DNA of 64,000 bases from Streptomyces sp. NBC_00704. Its GTDB lineage: Bacteria; Actinomycetota; Actinomycetes; Streptomycetales; Streptomycetaceae. The stretch is from assembly GCF_036226605.1 (NCBI RefSeq), contig NZ_CP109000.1, positions 7,374,501 to 7,438,500 on the forward strand. The letters run 5' to 3'. Made by a program: the position numbers and the translations under genes. Under the pieces are notes generated by a model. The model did not search any database and was not told where the DNA came from. It worked only from the letters and a program-made list of their open reading frames with translations. Shown piece by piece: positions 50,782 to 59,560 of the stretch (position 1 is its first letter; every line of letters starts with the position of its first letter).

Positions 50782-52088
50782 TGTGCCCCTCGGGAGACCC
50801 TCCGGAGCCCTGCGAGGCGCGGGACGTCCCGTCGACCGACGCGGCGTTCAGCGCCCTGCTGGAGGACAGCGTCGAGGACCTGTACGAGTCCGCGCCGTGC
50901 GGATACCTGTCGACGCTGATGGACGGCACCGTCGCCAAGATCAACGCCACGCTGCTGGGCTGGCTGGGCCTGGAGCGACGGCACGTGGTGGGCCACAAGC
51001 GGTTCGCCGACCTGCTCACCGTGGGCGGCAAGCTCTACCACGAGACGCACTTCGCGCCGCTGCTGCAGATGAAGGGCGAGATCAGCGGCATCGCGCTCGA
51101 GATGAGCAGGGCCGACGGCGGCCGGATGCCCGTCCTGGTCTCCTCCGTGGTCAAGTACGGCAGCGAGGGCGAGCCGCTGCTGATCCGCACGACCGTCTTC
51201 GACGCCTCCGACCGCCGCGCCTACGAGGAGGAGCTGCTGCGCCGCAAGCGGGAGGCGGAGCGGGCGCACCGCCAGGCCGAGGCCGACCGCGCCCGGTTGC
51301 AGGAGGCCCTGGCCGTGCTCCAGCGGTCCCTGCTGCCCGCGGCCCTGCCGGCGGTGCCGGGCGTGGAAACGGCCACGTACTACCACACCGCCGCCCCCGA
51401 CCGGCTCGGCGGCGACTTCTACGACCTCTTCGCCCTCGACGGCTCCCGCTGGGCGTTCTTCCTCGGCGACGTGTGCGGCAAGGGCCCCAAGGCCGCCGCG
51501 GTCACTTCCCTGACCCGCTACACCCTGCGGGCCGCGGCCCTGCACGACCCCGACCCGGTCACCGCGCTCACCACCCTGAACACGGTGCTGCACGAGCGCT
51601 ACACGGGCGGGGACCCCCGCTACTGCACCGCGATCTTCGGGATCCTCACCCCCGACCCGCGGACCGGGCGCGTCGCCGTCAGCCTGGCGTCCGGCGGCCA
51701 TCCGCCCGCCCTGGTGATCCGCGGCGACGGCGGCACGGACTTCCTGCCCACTCCCGGAGGCCTCCTGGTCGGCGCGCTGCCCCACGCGTCCTTCACCCCC
51801 GCCGCCACCACACTCGGCCCCGGTGACACGCTCCTCCTCTACACCGACGGGCTGACCGAGGCGCGCACCGGACCCGACCGCGCCGAGCTGTACGGCGACC
51901 GGGCCCTCCTCGACTTCGTCGCCGCCCACGCGACCGCGTCGCCGAAGGGGATCGTCGACGCGCTGACAGACCTGCTGGAGAGCCTCGGGGACGGGGTCGA
52001 CGACGACACCGCCCTGCTCGCCGTCGGCGTACCCCGCACCCCCGAGCCGTCCAGCCCGGCCGCGGACCACCGGAGAGGAAGACTGTGA
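50781..52088 (+). CDS. rsbP: RsbP-like PAS-PP2C phosphatase
   Basis: 435 residues: a PAS domain (about 28-150; YESAPCGYLSTLMDGTVAKI, LLGWLGLE, KRFADLLTVGGKLYHETHF), a charged coiled-coil linker (about 150-190; EEELLRRKREAERAHRQAE) and a SpoIIE phosphatase (about 200-420; GGDFYDLFAL, LGDVCGKGPKAAAV, SGGHPPALVI, YTDGLTEART, DDDTALLAV). This is the RsbP architecture. It is coupled to rsbQ upstream and to a STAS gene downstream (GTGA overlap). It should dephosphorylate that STAS protein when RsbQ signals. Confidence 0.9.
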   Translation: MCPSGDPPEPCEARDVPSTDAAFSALLEDSVEDLYESAPCGYLSTLMDGTVAKINATLLGWLGLERRHVVGHKRFADLLTVGGKLYHETHFAPLLQMKGEISGIALEMSRADGGRMPVLVSSVVKYGSEGEPLLIRTTVFDASDRRAYEEELLRRKREAERAHRQAEADRARLQEALAVLQRSLLPAALPAVPGVETATYYHTAAPDRLGGDFYDLFALDGSRWAFFLGDVCGKGPKAAAVTSLTRYTLRAAALHDPDPVTALTTLNTVLHERYTGGDPRYCTAIFGILTPDPRTGRVAVSLASGGHPPALVIRGDGGTDFLPTPGGLLVGALPHASFTPAATTLGPGDTLLLYTDGLTEARTGPDRAELYGDRALLDFVAAHATASPKGIVDALTDLLESLGDGVDDDTALLAVGVPRTPEPSSPAADHRRGRL

Positions 52089-52465
52089 AGATCGCCGCCC
52101 GCGACGCGTCCACCGGTCCCGTGCTCGAGATCGTCGGTGATCTCGACTACGGCACGGCGCACGAACTGCGCGAACGCGTCTCCCGGACGACACTGAGGGC
52201 CGGCCAGCGCCTGGTGCTGGACCTGTCACGGCTGGAGTTCTGCGACTCCAGCGGCATCACCGCCCTGATCGCGGCCCGCAACCACGCGGCCGCCGCCGGC
52301 GCCGACATTGCCCTGACCGGCGTCCCCGCCAACACCCTGCGCATCCTGCGCATCGTCGGGCTCGACCAGGTCTTCGCCGTCCACCCCGACGCGCGGTCCG
52401 CGACCGAGGCGGCGCCGTCGTCTTCCGCCGAGGTGCTCCGGGACGCCGGGCCGGGCGGCGCCTGA
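52085..52465 (+). CDS. rsbV: STAS-domain anti-anti-sigma factor (RsbV-like)
   Basis: 126 residues. STAS fold with VLEIVGDLDYGTAHELRERV and the phosphorylation site LEFCDSSGITALIAA (Ser of DSSG). The GTG overlaps the rsbP stop. It is the likely substrate of RsbP and would displace an anti-sigma kinase from its sigma factor. No anti-sigma gene is adjacent; the ATPase at 1763 is distant, so the cognate kinase lies elsewhere. Confidence 0.9.
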   Translation: MKIAARDASTGPVLEIVGDLDYGTAHELRERVSRTTLRAGQRLVLDLSRLEFCDSSGITALIAARNHAAAAGADIALTGVPANTLRILRIVGLDQVFAVHPDARSATEAAPSSSAEVLRDAGPGGA

Positions 52466-52736
52466 CCTGGCGGTCCGGGACGCCTCTCGGCGGGCCGCGC
52501 CGCGGGCCCGTCCCCGGAACGGGGTGTGAGGCGGCCGGGACCGGGGACTTGGAGAGCATGCCGGGGCCAGCGGCGTTCCCATGGGGCTGACCCGGCCCAG
52601 GCTTCTCTGGTTCGGACCGCGTGCCGGAGGAGCCGTCCCACCGGTGTGACGGCCGCCCATCAGCATGCCCACGGCCTCGCCGACGGTGTGCCGGGCGGCG
52701 ACGGCCCGCTCCCTCCGGAAGGCGGGCGGCGCCGCG

Positions 52737-53309
52737 TCAGCGCACGACGTCGAAGACGTTCTTCTGCAGCCCGTTGGCATACGCCTGGTGCTCGACGAGC
52801 CTCAGCTTCTGGGTGTCCTTGTCGGTGTCGCTGAAGAGCCGCTTGCCCGCTCCGAGGAGGAGGGGGAAGACGAGCAGGTGGTAGCGGTCGATCAGGCCGG
52901 CGTCCGACAGCGCCCGGTTCAGGGTGGCGCTGCCGTGGACGATGATCGGGCCGCCCTCGCCCTCCTTCAGCGCGGCGACGTCGTCGAGCGAGCGCAGGAT
53001 CGTCGTCTCGCCCCAGTCCGACACCAGGTCGTCCTCGCCCAGGGTGGTGGAGACCACGTACTTCGGCATCCCCTTGTAGTCGGCGAACTCCGGCATGCCG
53101 GGCCACACCGGGCTGAACGCCTCGTAACTCGTCCGGCCCAGCAGCATCGCGGTGGCCTCCTGCTGCTCGCGGCCCTTGATCTCGAACGCCTCGGGGAGGA
53201 ACTCGACGTCCTTGAAGGTCCAGCCGGAGTTGCGGTAGCCGGGCTCGCCGCCCGGAGCCTCCACCACGCCGTCGAGGGAGATGAAAGCGGTGCTGATCAG
53301 AGTGCGCAT
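52737..53309 (-). CDS. Dihydrofolate reductase-fold protein (RibD C-terminal domain)
   Basis: 190 residues. It opens with MRTLISTAFISLDGVVEAPG and contains LLGRTSYEAFSPVWP, KYVVSTTL, IIVHGSATLNRALSDAGLIDRYHL and FPLLLGAGKRLF, the standard features of the RibD_C/YyaP/DHFR-like family that binds NADPH. Most members are reductases with unknown substrate. It is transcribed alone, with no neighbour on the same strand. Confidence 0.88.
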   Translation of the reverse strand: MRTLISTAFISLDGVVEAPGGEPGYRNSGWTFKDVEFLPEAFEIKGREQQEATAMLLGRTSYEAFSPVWPGMPEFADYKGMPKYVVSTTLGEDDLVSDWGETTILRSLDDVAALKEGEGGPIIVHGSATLNRALSDAGLIDRYHLLVFPLLLGAGKRLFSDTDKDTQKLRLVEHQAYANGLQKNVFDVVR

Positions 53310-53751
53310 CGTGGGTCCTCGGGTCTCGGGTTCGGTCTGCGGTGGACGGGGCGGCGCCTGGGCGTCCGCATCGCGCGGTCGCCGCGCCCCGCCATGATCT
53401 ACGACCCCCGCTCCGCCCGAAACTCATCGGCCGCCCCCGGAGCGTCGGACGCCCGGCCGATCGCGCCCCCTGACGACGCGCCGTCCACCGGCCAGACGGG
53501 CGGACTGGCCGGCCCGGAGGGACGGAGCGAAAGGCGGCACCCGGCCGCGGGCGCCGGCATTCCCGGGCGCGGCCGGCCGGGCCACACCGGACCGGACCGG
53601 ACAGGACCGGACCCGCAGACCCCGCCGGACTCCACGCCCCGCCGGCCCCGCAGAACGCCCCTGCGCACCGGCCGGATCCGCCGGACCCGCCGACCTCGAC
53701 GCCCCGTCGGGCGGTCGCGAAAAGGTGAGCCGGCCGGGCCGGGGGCCGGGC
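53310..53751. other. 442-bp divergent intergenic region
   Basis: Between the RibD-fold gene and the LRV gene. At 53583-53612 a short run of ACCGG/ACAGG pentamers is visible. I see no gene and no promoter close to consensus. Confidence 0.5.
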
Positions 53752-55281
53752 ATGATGCCCCGTGTGGATCACGTCCTGTACGGTCTCGCCGCCAACCCCG
53801 CGCTCCCGCCCGAGTTCGTCGACCGGCTCATCGCGGTCGCGGACGCCGACGTCGCCTGGCGCCTGGCCGACCGGCCGGACCTCGGCCACGCACAGGCGCT
53901 CGCCCTGTTCGCGCGGGTGCCCGAGTGCGGGGTGCAGCTCGCGTACGCGGGCCGGCTGACCGCCGCCGACGTCGACCCCGTCGCGCGGCCGGACGTCGCA
54001 CTCGCCCTGCTCGACGAGGGTGCGGGCGCGCCGCACTGGGCGCGACTCCTCGCGGCGGATCCGGACCCCGCCCACCGGGGGAAGCTGGCCGCCTGCCCCG
54101 GTCTCCCGGCCGACGTCGTGGAGACGCTGGCCGCGGATCCGGACGTGTGCGTCGTCGCCGAACTGGCGTTGTGGACCGCGTCCGAGGCGATCGCCGGGCT
54201 CGCGCGCCATCCGCACGCCGATGTGCGCCGCTCGGCGGCCGCCAACGAGGCGACGCCGCCGGACGTGCTCGCGGCGCTCGTCACCGGACACGGCCTGCCG
54301 CCGGTGCTCCGCTGCGCGGTCTGCGAGCAGGAGGCCACGCCCTTCGTGCACGACCGGAACTGCGCGCGCCCCGGCTGCACCTTGCCGTCGGGCGCCTCGT
54401 GCGACGGGTCCCACGAGTCCGCCGTGCACGACATACGGTGGGCGGCCCTGCGCAACCCGGCGACGCCCGCCGAGGCCGTCGCCGGCTTCGCGGACCATCC
54501 CTCGATGCTGCTGCGCCAGTCGCTCGCCGCCCGTCCCGGCCTGCCCGCTTCCGTGTACCGCGGGCTCGCCGCGGATCCCGTTCCCGGCGTCCGCGCCGAC
54601 GTGGCCGGGAACCCCGCGATCGACGACGCCGCCACGCGCACCCTGGCCGGCGATCGCGACCCCGACGTGCGGCGCGGGCTGGCCCACAACCCGCGACTGC
54701 CGCTCGACGTCCTCGCGCGGCTGGCCGACTCCGTCAGGGTCGGCGCGACCCTGCTCCCGCGCATCGCGGCCGCCGCCCCCGACGAGGTCCCGCGGCTGGC
54801 GAGCTCGCCGAGCGCGGCCGTCCGCATGTTCCTGGCCCGACGCCGCGATCTGCCGCCGGAGATCCGTGACGGGCTGGCCGAGGACCCGGACGCCAAGGTG
54901 GTCAGGTCGGTCGCCTCGCACCCGGGCCTCGGCGAGGCGCGCCTGCGCGCCATGGTGGACCGGCACGGGGCCCGGGTCCTCGTCGCGGTGGCGGCCAACC
55001 CGGGCGCCGGCCCGGCACTGCTGGAGCATCTGGTCCGCCACGATCCGCCCGTGCCGAAGGTGTTCCGCGAGATCGCCGCGCATCCGAACGCCTCGCCCGG
55101 CGCCCTGCTCGCGTGTCTGAAGGACAGTCGGGCGAGGCCCGTCGCCGTCGGCCGTGCGGCACTCCCGACGGCGGTCGTCGTGGAACTGCTCGACGACCCC
55201 GATCCGAGCGTGGCGGCGGCCGCGGCCGCCAACCCGTCGCTGCCCCGCGCCGTCGTCGAGGGTCTGCTTTCCGGGACGTGA
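53752..55281 (+). CDS. LRV (leucine-rich variant) repeat protein with internal cysteine cluster
   Basis: 509 residues from ATG 53752. About 17 degenerate ~24-residue repeats of the type LPADVVETLAADPDVCV, LARHPHADVRRSAAANE, LAADPVPGVRADVAGNP, LASSPSAAVRMFLARR, all-helical solenoid units of the LRV/HEAT-like class. At about 190-225 the array is broken by CAVCEQ-x-CARPGC-x7-C (CxxC, 12, C, 4, C, 7, C), a possible zinc or Fe-S site. In the Azotobacter LRV protein a 4Fe-4S cluster precedes the repeats, while here it is inside them. It probably is a protein-binding scaffold. Confidence 0.82.
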   Translation: MMPRVDHVLYGLAANPALPPEFVDRLIAVADADVAWRLADRPDLGHAQALALFARVPECGVQLAYAGRLTAADVDPVARPDVALALLDEGAGAPHWARLLAADPDPAHRGKLAACPGLPADVVETLAADPDVCVVAELALWTASEAIAGLARHPHADVRRSAAANEATPPDVLAALVTGHGLPPVLRCAVCEQEATPFVHDRNCARPGCTLPSGASCDGSHESAVHDIRWAALRNPATPAEAVAGFADHPSMLLRQSLAARPGLPASVYRGLAADPVPGVRADVAGNPAIDDAATRTLAGDRDPDVRRGLAHNPRLPLDVLARLADSVRVGATLLPRIAAAAPDEVPRLASSPSAAVRMFLARRRDLPPEIRDGLAEDPDAKVVRSVASHPGLGEARLRAMVDRHGARVLVAVAANPGAGPALLEHLVRHDPPVPKVFREIAAHPNASPGALLACLKDSRARPVAVGRAALPTAVVVELLDDPDPSVAAAAAANPSLPRAVVEGLLSGT

Positions 55282-55445
55282 GCGGTTCCTCCGCGTTCGG
55301 CGGGGCGACGGCCGCCGTCACCGGTTTTGCGGCCGCTCGCGCCGAGCAAGATCAGGAGGTGGCCGGTTCGGACGAACCAGCGAAAGCATGCGGCGTGTTG
55401 ACGGCCTGGACCGGCCGGCGCCGACAGTGGCTCCAGGAGGAACCC

Positions 55446-56633
55446 GTGGCCGTCGCCCCCATCGCGGAGATCGACATGTTCGCCACCTCGGACCGGCGCA
55501 CGCGCCACGAGCAGTACCGGATCCTGCGGGACATGGGCGGCGTCGTCCGGCTGCGCGACCCCGACGTGTACGCGGTGGTGCGCTACGACGAGGTGAAGGC
55601 GGCGCTCGGCGACCACGAGGCCTTCGTCTCCGGTGAGGGCGTGGGATTCGATCCCGGGGTCAACCGGCTCATGCGGGGCGTCACGCTGGTCAGCGATCCG
55701 CCCGAGCACGGTGTGCTGCGCTCCGTCGTCGGCGCGGGCCTGCGCCCCGGTCCGCTGCGGGCGCGCGGGGAGGAGATCGCCCGCAAGGCGCGCGACCTGG
55801 TCGCCCGGGCCGTCGCCGAGGGCGAGGTCGACGGCGTCACCGCTCTGGCCCAGGCGCTGCCGATGCTCGTCATCCCCGACTACCTCGGCCTGCCCGAACG
55901 CAACCGTGAACACCTCTACGCGTGGGGGCAGGTGGGCAACGACCTGCTGGGTCCGGCCTCGGAACGCACCCCGCACAACGCGGAGATGACCCGGCGTCTG
56001 TTCGCGTTCGCCCACGAGCTGGCGGCGAACCGGGAGCTCGCGCCCGGCAGTCCGGGAGCCGCCATGCTCGAGGCGGCCGACCGGGGTGTCATCGCCGAGG
56101 AGAAGTGCCCGCTCCTGCTGGTGGACTTCATCGGACCGTCACTGGAGACGACCGCCGCGGCGATCGGACATCTGCTCGTGGCCTTCGCCGAGCACCCCGG
56201 CCAGTGGGACGCGCTCCGCGCCGAACCCGGGCTGGTCGCCTCGGCGGTCAACGAGGTGCTCAGGCTGGAGACCCCCGTACGCGGACTCACCCGCGTCGCG
56301 TCGCGCGACACGGAGCTGGGCGGCGTGACCGTCCCGCAGGGCGCGCGCATATGGGCCCTGTTCGCCTCCGCGAACCGCGACGAACGCAAGTGGGAGCGCG
56401 CGGACGAGTTCGACCTGCGCCGCAACCCGCTCGACCACCTCGGATTCGGCTACGGCGTGCACAACTGCGTCGGCCAGGGCGCCGCCCGTGTGGAGCTGCA
56501 CGCCTTCGTCCACGCGCTGCTGGACTGCGTCGAACGCGTCGAACTCACCGGCGATCCGGTGATCGCCGAGAACACGATCCTCAACACGTACGCCGAGGTC
56601 CCCCTCCGGCTGGTGGCGAGGAAGCCCGCCTGA
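55446..56633 (+). CDS. Cytochrome P450
   Basis: 395 residues from GTG 55446, fixed by AGGAGGAA 5 bp upstream. The I-helix reads FIGPSLETTAAAIG (Glu-Thr instead of the common Asp-Thr), the K-helix EVLRLETPVRG, and the heme loop FGYGVHNCVGQGAA with Cys341. Soluble bacterial type. No ferredoxin or biosynthetic gene is nearby, so the pathway is unknown. The frame is open upstream into the LRV gene but the ribosome site decides the start. Confidence 0.88.
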   Translation: MAVAPIAEIDMFATSDRRTRHEQYRILRDMGGVVRLRDPDVYAVVRYDEVKAALGDHEAFVSGEGVGFDPGVNRLMRGVTLVSDPPEHGVLRSVVGAGLRPGPLRARGEEIARKARDLVARAVAEGEVDGVTALAQALPMLVIPDYLGLPERNREHLYAWGQVGNDLLGPASERTPHNAEMTRRLFAFAHELAANRELAPGSPGAAMLEAADRGVIAEEKCPLLLVDFIGPSLETTAAAIGHLLVAFAEHPGQWDALRAEPGLVASAVNEVLRLETPVRGLTRVASRDTELGGVTVPQGARIWALFASANRDERKWERADEFDLRRNPLDHLGFGYGVHNCVGQGAARVELHAFVHALLDCVERVELTGDPVIAENTILNTYAEVPLRLVARKPA

Positions 56634-56636
56634 CGC

Positions 56637-56701
56637 CCGGCCCGGCGCCCCGCCGCGACACCGAACGCCCCGCGACGCCCGGTCTCCCCACGCCGGGCCG
56701 G
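56637..56701. terminator. Possible bidirectional terminator after the P450 gene
   Basis: CCGGCCCGGCG (56637-56647) pairs perfectly with CGCCGGGCCGG (56691-56701) across 43 nt, between convergent genes. Confidence 0.35.
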
Positions 56702-56723
56702 TCCGCGCGGGCGTCGTCCCGGC

Positions 56724-57242
56724 TCAGCGGACGTAGGCGTCGCACAGCCCTCGGACGGAGGCCGGCACGGGTGACCGGTGGGACCAGCCGCACACGGTGC
56801 GCAGGTCGTACGTGGGCCGCGGCTGCCGCTGCCGCTCCCGGGCCTCGCGGGGGCGGGCGGGCCGTGCCGGGCGCTCGGCGTGCCGGAGCGGTCCGGCCGG
56901 CGCGGCGGACCGGGGCCGCACGGGACGGGCGTGCGCCACACCGCTGCGCGGCCTGACCGGCCACTGGGCGCGCGGCGGCCGGCGCCCCACGTCCCTCCCG
57001 CCCGCGGGCCGACGCGGCGTGCCGGACCGGTGGCGGGCGGGCGGACGCGGTGTCGCACCGGCGGCCGTGTCGACGAGGGCGCTGAGGGCGGGCGCCTGCC
57101 CGGGGTCCGCCACGGGGGAGGGCATGCGGGCGGCGGCCGGGGCCGGGCGGGGCGGTGGCGGGGATCCGGCGGGGAGGGAGACACAGCCTCCGGCGAGGAG
57201 GACGGCCGTCAGGACGGCGGCGAGGGCGAGAGGGCGGCGCAT
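56724..57242 (-). CDS. Arg/Pro-rich secreted lipoprotein of unknown function
   Basis: 172 residues. The N-terminus MRRPLALAAVLTAVLLAGGC is a lipobox (LAGGC, Cys20). The rest is Pro/Arg/Ala-rich and disordered (PPPPRPAP, RHRSGTPRRPAGGR), ending with a short ordered segment TYDLRTVCGWSHRSPVPASVRGLCDAYVR that has two Cys and is the likely functional part. I do not recognise a family. It is convergent with the P450. Confidence 0.65.
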   Translation of the reverse strand: MRRPLALAAVLTAVLLAGGCVSLPAGSPPPPRPAPAAARMPSPVADPGQAPALSALVDTAAGATPRPPARHRSGTPRRPAGGRDVGRRPPRAQWPVRPRSGVAHARPVRPRSAAPAGPLRHAERPARPARPREARERQRQPRPTYDLRTVCGWSHRSPVPASVRGLCDAYVR

Positions 57243-57379
57243 GCTCCCAGGGTGGCGGCCGAGCGGCCTCCCCGGTGCCGACCTGGCGGCAGGTCACCGG
57301 CACGGGTGACGCGCGGTGGCCTCGCGGGTGGGCCGCACGCCCGGCGGAGGGGCCGGGGCCGGCATGTGATGCTGGGGCC

Positions 57380-57880
57380 ATGACTGAGAGAGGCGAGGTG
57401 GCCGTCGTCCGCCGGCCGGGCCGGGACGCTGCCGCCGAGGACGGGTTCGCCGCGTTGCTGGCGGCCTACCACCTGCGGACGCAGACCGAGAAGGGCGAGG
57501 CCGTCACCGGCGTGGACGCACTGCCGGACCGCTACCGGGCGGAGATCTCCGACCCGCGGACCGCGTTCGCCGACGACGTCGTGCTGACGGCCCTCCACGG
57601 CGGCGTCGCCGTAGGGTGCCTCGTGCTGACCGCGCCCGCCGACGGCCGCTCGGAGATCAAGCGAGTGTGGACCGACCCGGAGCACCGGGGCCGTGGCATC
57701 GCCTCCGCGCTGCTGCGCGCCGCGCTCGCGGCCGCCGCGGCCGACGGCACGAGCGCGGTGCGGCTCTCGGTGTGGGCATGGCGCACCGAGGCCGTCTCGC
57801 TGTACGAGCGCCTCGGCTTCACCGTCACCGAGTCCTGGGACGAGCGCGAGCGGCTGGTCTGCATGCAGCGCGTGATCTGA
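57380..57880 (+). CDS. GNAT-family N-acetyltransferase
   Basis: 166 residues. The acetyl-CoA-binding motif is complete: EIKRVWTDPEHRGRGIASALL (motif A, RxxGxG) followed by VRLSVWAWRTEAVSLYERLGF (motif B). Start ATG 57380 begins MTERGEVAVV. The acceptor cannot be read from the sequence. It stands alone between the lipoprotein (divergent) and the quinone oxidoreductase (convergent). Confidence 0.88.
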   Translation: MTERGEVAVVRRPGRDAAAEDGFAALLAAYHLRTQTEKGEAVTGVDALPDRYRAEISDPRTAFADDVVLTALHGGVAVGCLVLTAPADGRSEIKRVWTDPEHRGRGIASALLRAALAAAAADGTSAVRLSVWAWRTEAVSLYERLGFTVTESWDERERLVCMQRVI

Positions 57881-57953
57881 GCGCCGCCCCGGCGGGCGGG
57901 CGCGCGGCCGGGGGCCGCCCCGGCGGGCCGACGCGGACCCCGGCCGTCGGCCC

Positions 57954-58934
57954 TCACTCCCCGGCGACGCGCAGCAGCAGCTTCCCCGTCGAGGTGCGCC
58001 CGCCCATGAGCCGGTGCGCCTCGGCGGCGTCCGCCAGCGCGAACTCCGCGGTGACCGGCAGGCTCACGCCGCCGTCCGAGACGGTGCGGAAGGAGCGCTC
58101 GGCGAGCGCGCGCAGCGCGTCGGGCGCGGACCGCGCGAGCGTCAGGATGGAGAAGCCGCTGACGGACAGGCCCCGGGCGTACAGCTCGGGCTGCCCGACC
58201 TGCCACGGCGCGGCCCCGCTCGCGTTGCCGAAGGACACCAGGCGTCCGAAGACGGCCAGCGCGTCCAGGCCGCGGCGCAGGGTGTCGCCGCCCACCGGAT
58301 CGAGGACGAGGTCGACTCCCCGGCCGCCGGTGGCGCGGCGGACGTCGTCGGCGAAGGCGTCGCCGGTGAACACCTCGTCATAGCCGTGCGCGAGCGCGTG
58401 CCCGGCCTTGGCCGCCGAGGACACCACCCCGTACACGGCGCCCGCGCCCGCCGCCCTCGCCAACTGCCCGGCCACCGTGCCGACGCCGCCCGCCGCGCCC
58501 TGCACCAGCACGCTCTCGCCGGCCCGCAGCCGCCCGACCTCGTGGACCAGGGCGTGCGCGGTCGGCACCACCGTGGGGAGGGCGGCGGCGCTGCGCAGGT
58601 CCAGGCCCGCCGGGAGCGGGAAGACGGTGACGGCGTCGGCGACGACCACCTCCGCGTAGGCCCCGCCCTCCACCAGCGCGGCGACCTCCTGCCCGGGCCG
58701 CAGCCCCCGGACGCCCTCGCCGACGGCCCGGATCCGGCCGGAGACCTCCAGACCGGGCCGGAACGGCAGCGACGGCACCCGGTATCCCTCGGCGCGTGCC
58801 TTGAGGTCGGCGAAGTTCACGCCCGCGTAGGCGGCGTCGACGGTGACCTGGCCGGGTCCGGGCTCGGGCGTCCCGGCCCGGACGAGCCGCAGCACCTCGG
58901 GGCCGCCGTACTCCTGGAACTCGATCGCGCGCAT
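57954..58934 (-). CDS. NADPH:quinone oxidoreductase (zinc-independent MDR)
   Basis: 326 residues with MRAIEFQEYGGPEVLRLV, VNFADLKAR, RPGLEVSGRIRAVGEGV, the NADPH Rossmann region VLVQGAAGGVGTVAGQLA and VLDPVGGDTLRRGLDAL. No zinc-ligand cysteines, so it is the quinone oxidoreductase branch. It is divergent from an ArsR-type regulator, with an inverted-repeat operator between, so it is very probably the regulated target. Confidence 0.92.
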   Translation of the reverse strand: MRAIEFQEYGGPEVLRLVRAGTPEPGPGQVTVDAAYAGVNFADLKARAEGYRVPSLPFRPGLEVSGRIRAVGEGVRGLRPGQEVAALVEGGAYAEVVVADAVTVFPLPAGLDLRSAAALPTVVPTAHALVHEVGRLRAGESVLVQGAAGGVGTVAGQLARAAGAGAVYGVVSSAAKAGHALAHGYDEVFTGDAFADDVRRATGGRGVDLVLDPVGGDTLRRGLDALAVFGRLVSFGNASGAAPWQVGQPELYARGLSVSGFSILTLARSAPDALRALAERSFRTVSDGGVSLPVTAEFALADAAEAHRLMGGRTSTGKLLLRVAGE

Positions 58935-58957
58935 GGCGGATCACCGCACCCTTCGAT

Positions 58958-59010
58958 GAGTGTTCAATGGAAAGCGAACACCAGGACTGTATGATATCCA
59001 TCGAACACTC
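58958..59010. promoter_or_regulatory. Inverted-repeat operator between quinone oxidoreductase and ArsR genes
   Basis: GAGTGTTCAATGGA (58958-58971) and TCCATCGAACACTC (58997-59010) are complementary at 13 of 14 positions. A further GAACAC (58976-58981) gives three GTGTTC/GAACAC half-sites across 50 bp. The region spans the start-proximal promoters of both genes. Confidence 0.75.
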
Positions 59011-59070
59011 GACAACCGGCCGGGCCGTTCCGCGAGTCGGACGGCCGGGGCAGGCGGCGACGGGAGGGCC

Positions 59071-59424
59071 ATGGCGAAGGACGCGGCGGGCGGTTCGCAC
59101 CGCGCGGCCCCCGTGCACACGGATCCCGAGGAGGTGTCCGTGCTCACCGCGCTGTCCGCGGTCTCCGACCCCGTGCGCATCACCCTGATCCGCGAACTGG
59201 CGAACTCCCCTGACTGGACGCGCAGTTGCGGTAGTTTCGACGTGCCCGTCGGCAAGGCGGCGCTCAGTCACCACTTCTCGGTCCTGCGCGGCGCCGGCCT
59301 GGTGGAGCAGCGCGACGAGGGCCCGAAACGGCTCAACCGGCTGCGCCGCGAGGAGTTCGAGGCGCGCTTCCCCGGACTGCTCGCCCTGCTCCTTGCGGAC
59401 GACGCCGCCGACGCCCGCGGGTGA
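59071..59424 (+). CDS. ArsR-type winged-helix regulator
   Basis: 117 residues. VLTALSAVSDPVRITLIREL and VPVGKAALSHHFSVLRGAGLVEQRDEG form the ArsR winged helix. There is no metal-binding ELCVCDL motif, so it is more likely a redox or ligand sensor of the YodB/HxlR-like behaviour, with one Cys (RSCGSFDV). ATG 59071 follows CGGGAGGGCC. It probably represses the divergent quinone oxidoreductase and itself. Confidence 0.88.
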   Translation: MAKDAAGGSHRAAPVHTDPEEVSVLTALSAVSDPVRITLIRELANSPDWTRSCGSFDVPVGKAALSHHFSVLRGAGLVEQRDEGPKRLNRLRREEFEARFPGLLALLLADDAADARG

Positions 59425-59560
59425 CGGCACACCCACACCGGCGCGGTGCGCGCCGGACGACCCTGGACGACACGAACGAACGGTGGACGCACACGTGCCT
59501 GGACAAGCCCACACCCCCGCGGACGTCGCCGCACCCGGGACGCCCCGGACGCCGCGGACG

